Assembly: GCF_900115285.1 (NCBI RefSeq)
Contig: NZ_FOYW01000001.1
Span: 2,391,272-2,455,271, forward strand
Length of the DNA stretch: 64,000 nt
Direction of reading: 5' to 3'
Source of the DNA: Marinobacter daqiaonensis
GTDB taxonomy: Bacteria; Pseudomonadota; Gammaproteobacteria; Pseudomonadales; Oleiphilaceae
Each line of letters begins with the position of its first letter. Within the stretch, counting starts at the first letter, position 1. The notes under the pieces are model-generated. The model was not told the DNA's origin, ran no database searches, and was given only the letters and a program-made list of their open reading frames with translations. This document shows positions 63,556 to 64,000 of this stretch, in pieces. The translations under genes were made by a program, and so were the position numbers.

Positions 63556-64000
63556 ATGGACATTTTGACCCTGGTCGGGTTGGTTGCGGGCGTGGTGATT
63601 GTCATCATCGCCATGCTGGCCAATGCCTCGGCGCTGACCTTCCTGAATCTTCCCGGCCTGGCCATTGTTCTGGGCGGCACCTTCGCCGTCACTCTGATCA
63701 AGTTTCGACTGCCGACGGTGGCCAGTTCATTCAGGCTGGCCATCAGGGCCGCCTTCACCGAACGTCTCGACCACCCCCGGGATCTGATCCGCGAGGTGGG
63801 TGAACTCGCCCGGGTGGTGCGCAAAGACGGAATCCTGGGACTGGAAAGCCACGACACTGACAATGCCTTCCTGCAGAAAGCGATCAATCTCTGCGTGGAC
63901 GGGCATTCACCGGAAATGGTGGAGGAGACCCTGGCCCAGGAGATTGAGCTGACCGACGAGCGCTACGAAGTGGCGGAGAGGGTTTTCCGCGGGATCGGGG
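63556..64000 (+). CDS. MotA/PomA-type flagellar motor stator protein (5' part)
   Basis: The frame opens at an ATG (63556) with TGAGG six bases upstream and runs off the window after 148 codons. The N-terminus MDILTLVGLVAGVVIVIIAMLA and LNLPGLAIVLGGTFAVTLIKF form the first two membrane helices of MotA/PomA. They are followed by the cytoplasmic loop with RKDGILGLE typical of PomA. It should form the ion channel of the flagellar stator with a MotB/PomB partner expected downstream; sodium or proton use cannot be decided here. Confidence 0.92.
   Translation, partial: MDILTLVGLVAGVVIVIIAMLANASALTFLNLPGLAIVLGGTFAVTLIKFRLPTVASSFRLAIRAAFTERLDHPRDLIREVGELARVVRKDGILGLESHDTDNAFLQKAINLCVDGHSPEMVEETLAQEIELTDERYEVAERVFRGIG

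Overview
The window is about 57-60% GC by eye, densely coded, and reads as the chromosome replication-origin region of a marine gammaproteobacterium. The conserved blocks are rpmH-rnpA-yidD-yidC-mnmE, dnaA-dnaN-recF-gyrB, glyQS, and trkA-rsmB-fmt-def-LysM-dprA-tsaC-hemF-aroE. They follow the Pseudomonas origin layout, and protein style (for example NuoK and the RnpA start) is Pseudomonas-like. The iron genes and overall gene choice fit Marinobacter or a close relative. The genus is an inference; the class is well supported.

Left arm (1-9306, minus strand): an iron-uptake cluster comes first, with an imelysin lipoprotein, a sterol desaturase-like membrane protein, a DUF4856 lipoprotein and a FecA-like TonB-dependent receptor cut by the window edge. 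It has Fur-box-like sequences. Then come mnmE, yidC, yidD, rnpA and rpmH. Region 9307-9976 is the probable oriC, with one perfect and several near-perfect DnaA boxes plus AT-rich stretches.

Origin operon (9977-17545, plus strand): dnaA, dnaN, an ABC1/AarF-type atypical kinase, recF and gyrB. The kinase between dnaN and recF is unusual and is stop/start-coupled to recF. A strong terminator ends this operon.

Accessory/metabolic middle (17612-46218): a TetR regulator; a three-module secreted pectate lyase; a VC0807-like membrane protein; an HPP-CBS protein; a secreted monoacylglycerol lipase-like hydrolase; a MAPEG protein; a complete 13-gene nuo operon with fused nuoCD (minus strand, 40156 to 25195); two divergent ABC exporters with non-ATG starts; a succinate-semialdehyde dehydrogenase-like enzyme; a MaoC hydratase; and an in-frame-deleted PAS-GGDEF remnant.

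Right arm (46386-64000): tRNA-Pro(CGG), corA and glyQS. Next is a small AT-richer patch of three unrecognised genes (50.9-52.7 kb). It is followed by the K+ uptake pair trkA/trkH linked to rsmB, fmt and def, then LysM protein, dprA, tsaC, hemF, aroE and the start of a MotA/PomA stator gene.

No CRISPR array, insertion sequence, integrase or rRNA was seen. No clearly new multi-gene defence or biosynthetic system is evident. The best candidates for something undescribed are the origin-operon kinase, the iron cluster with its desaturase-like member, the unknown genes at 50.9-52.7 kb, and the ABC exporter that seems to need an ATC start codon.
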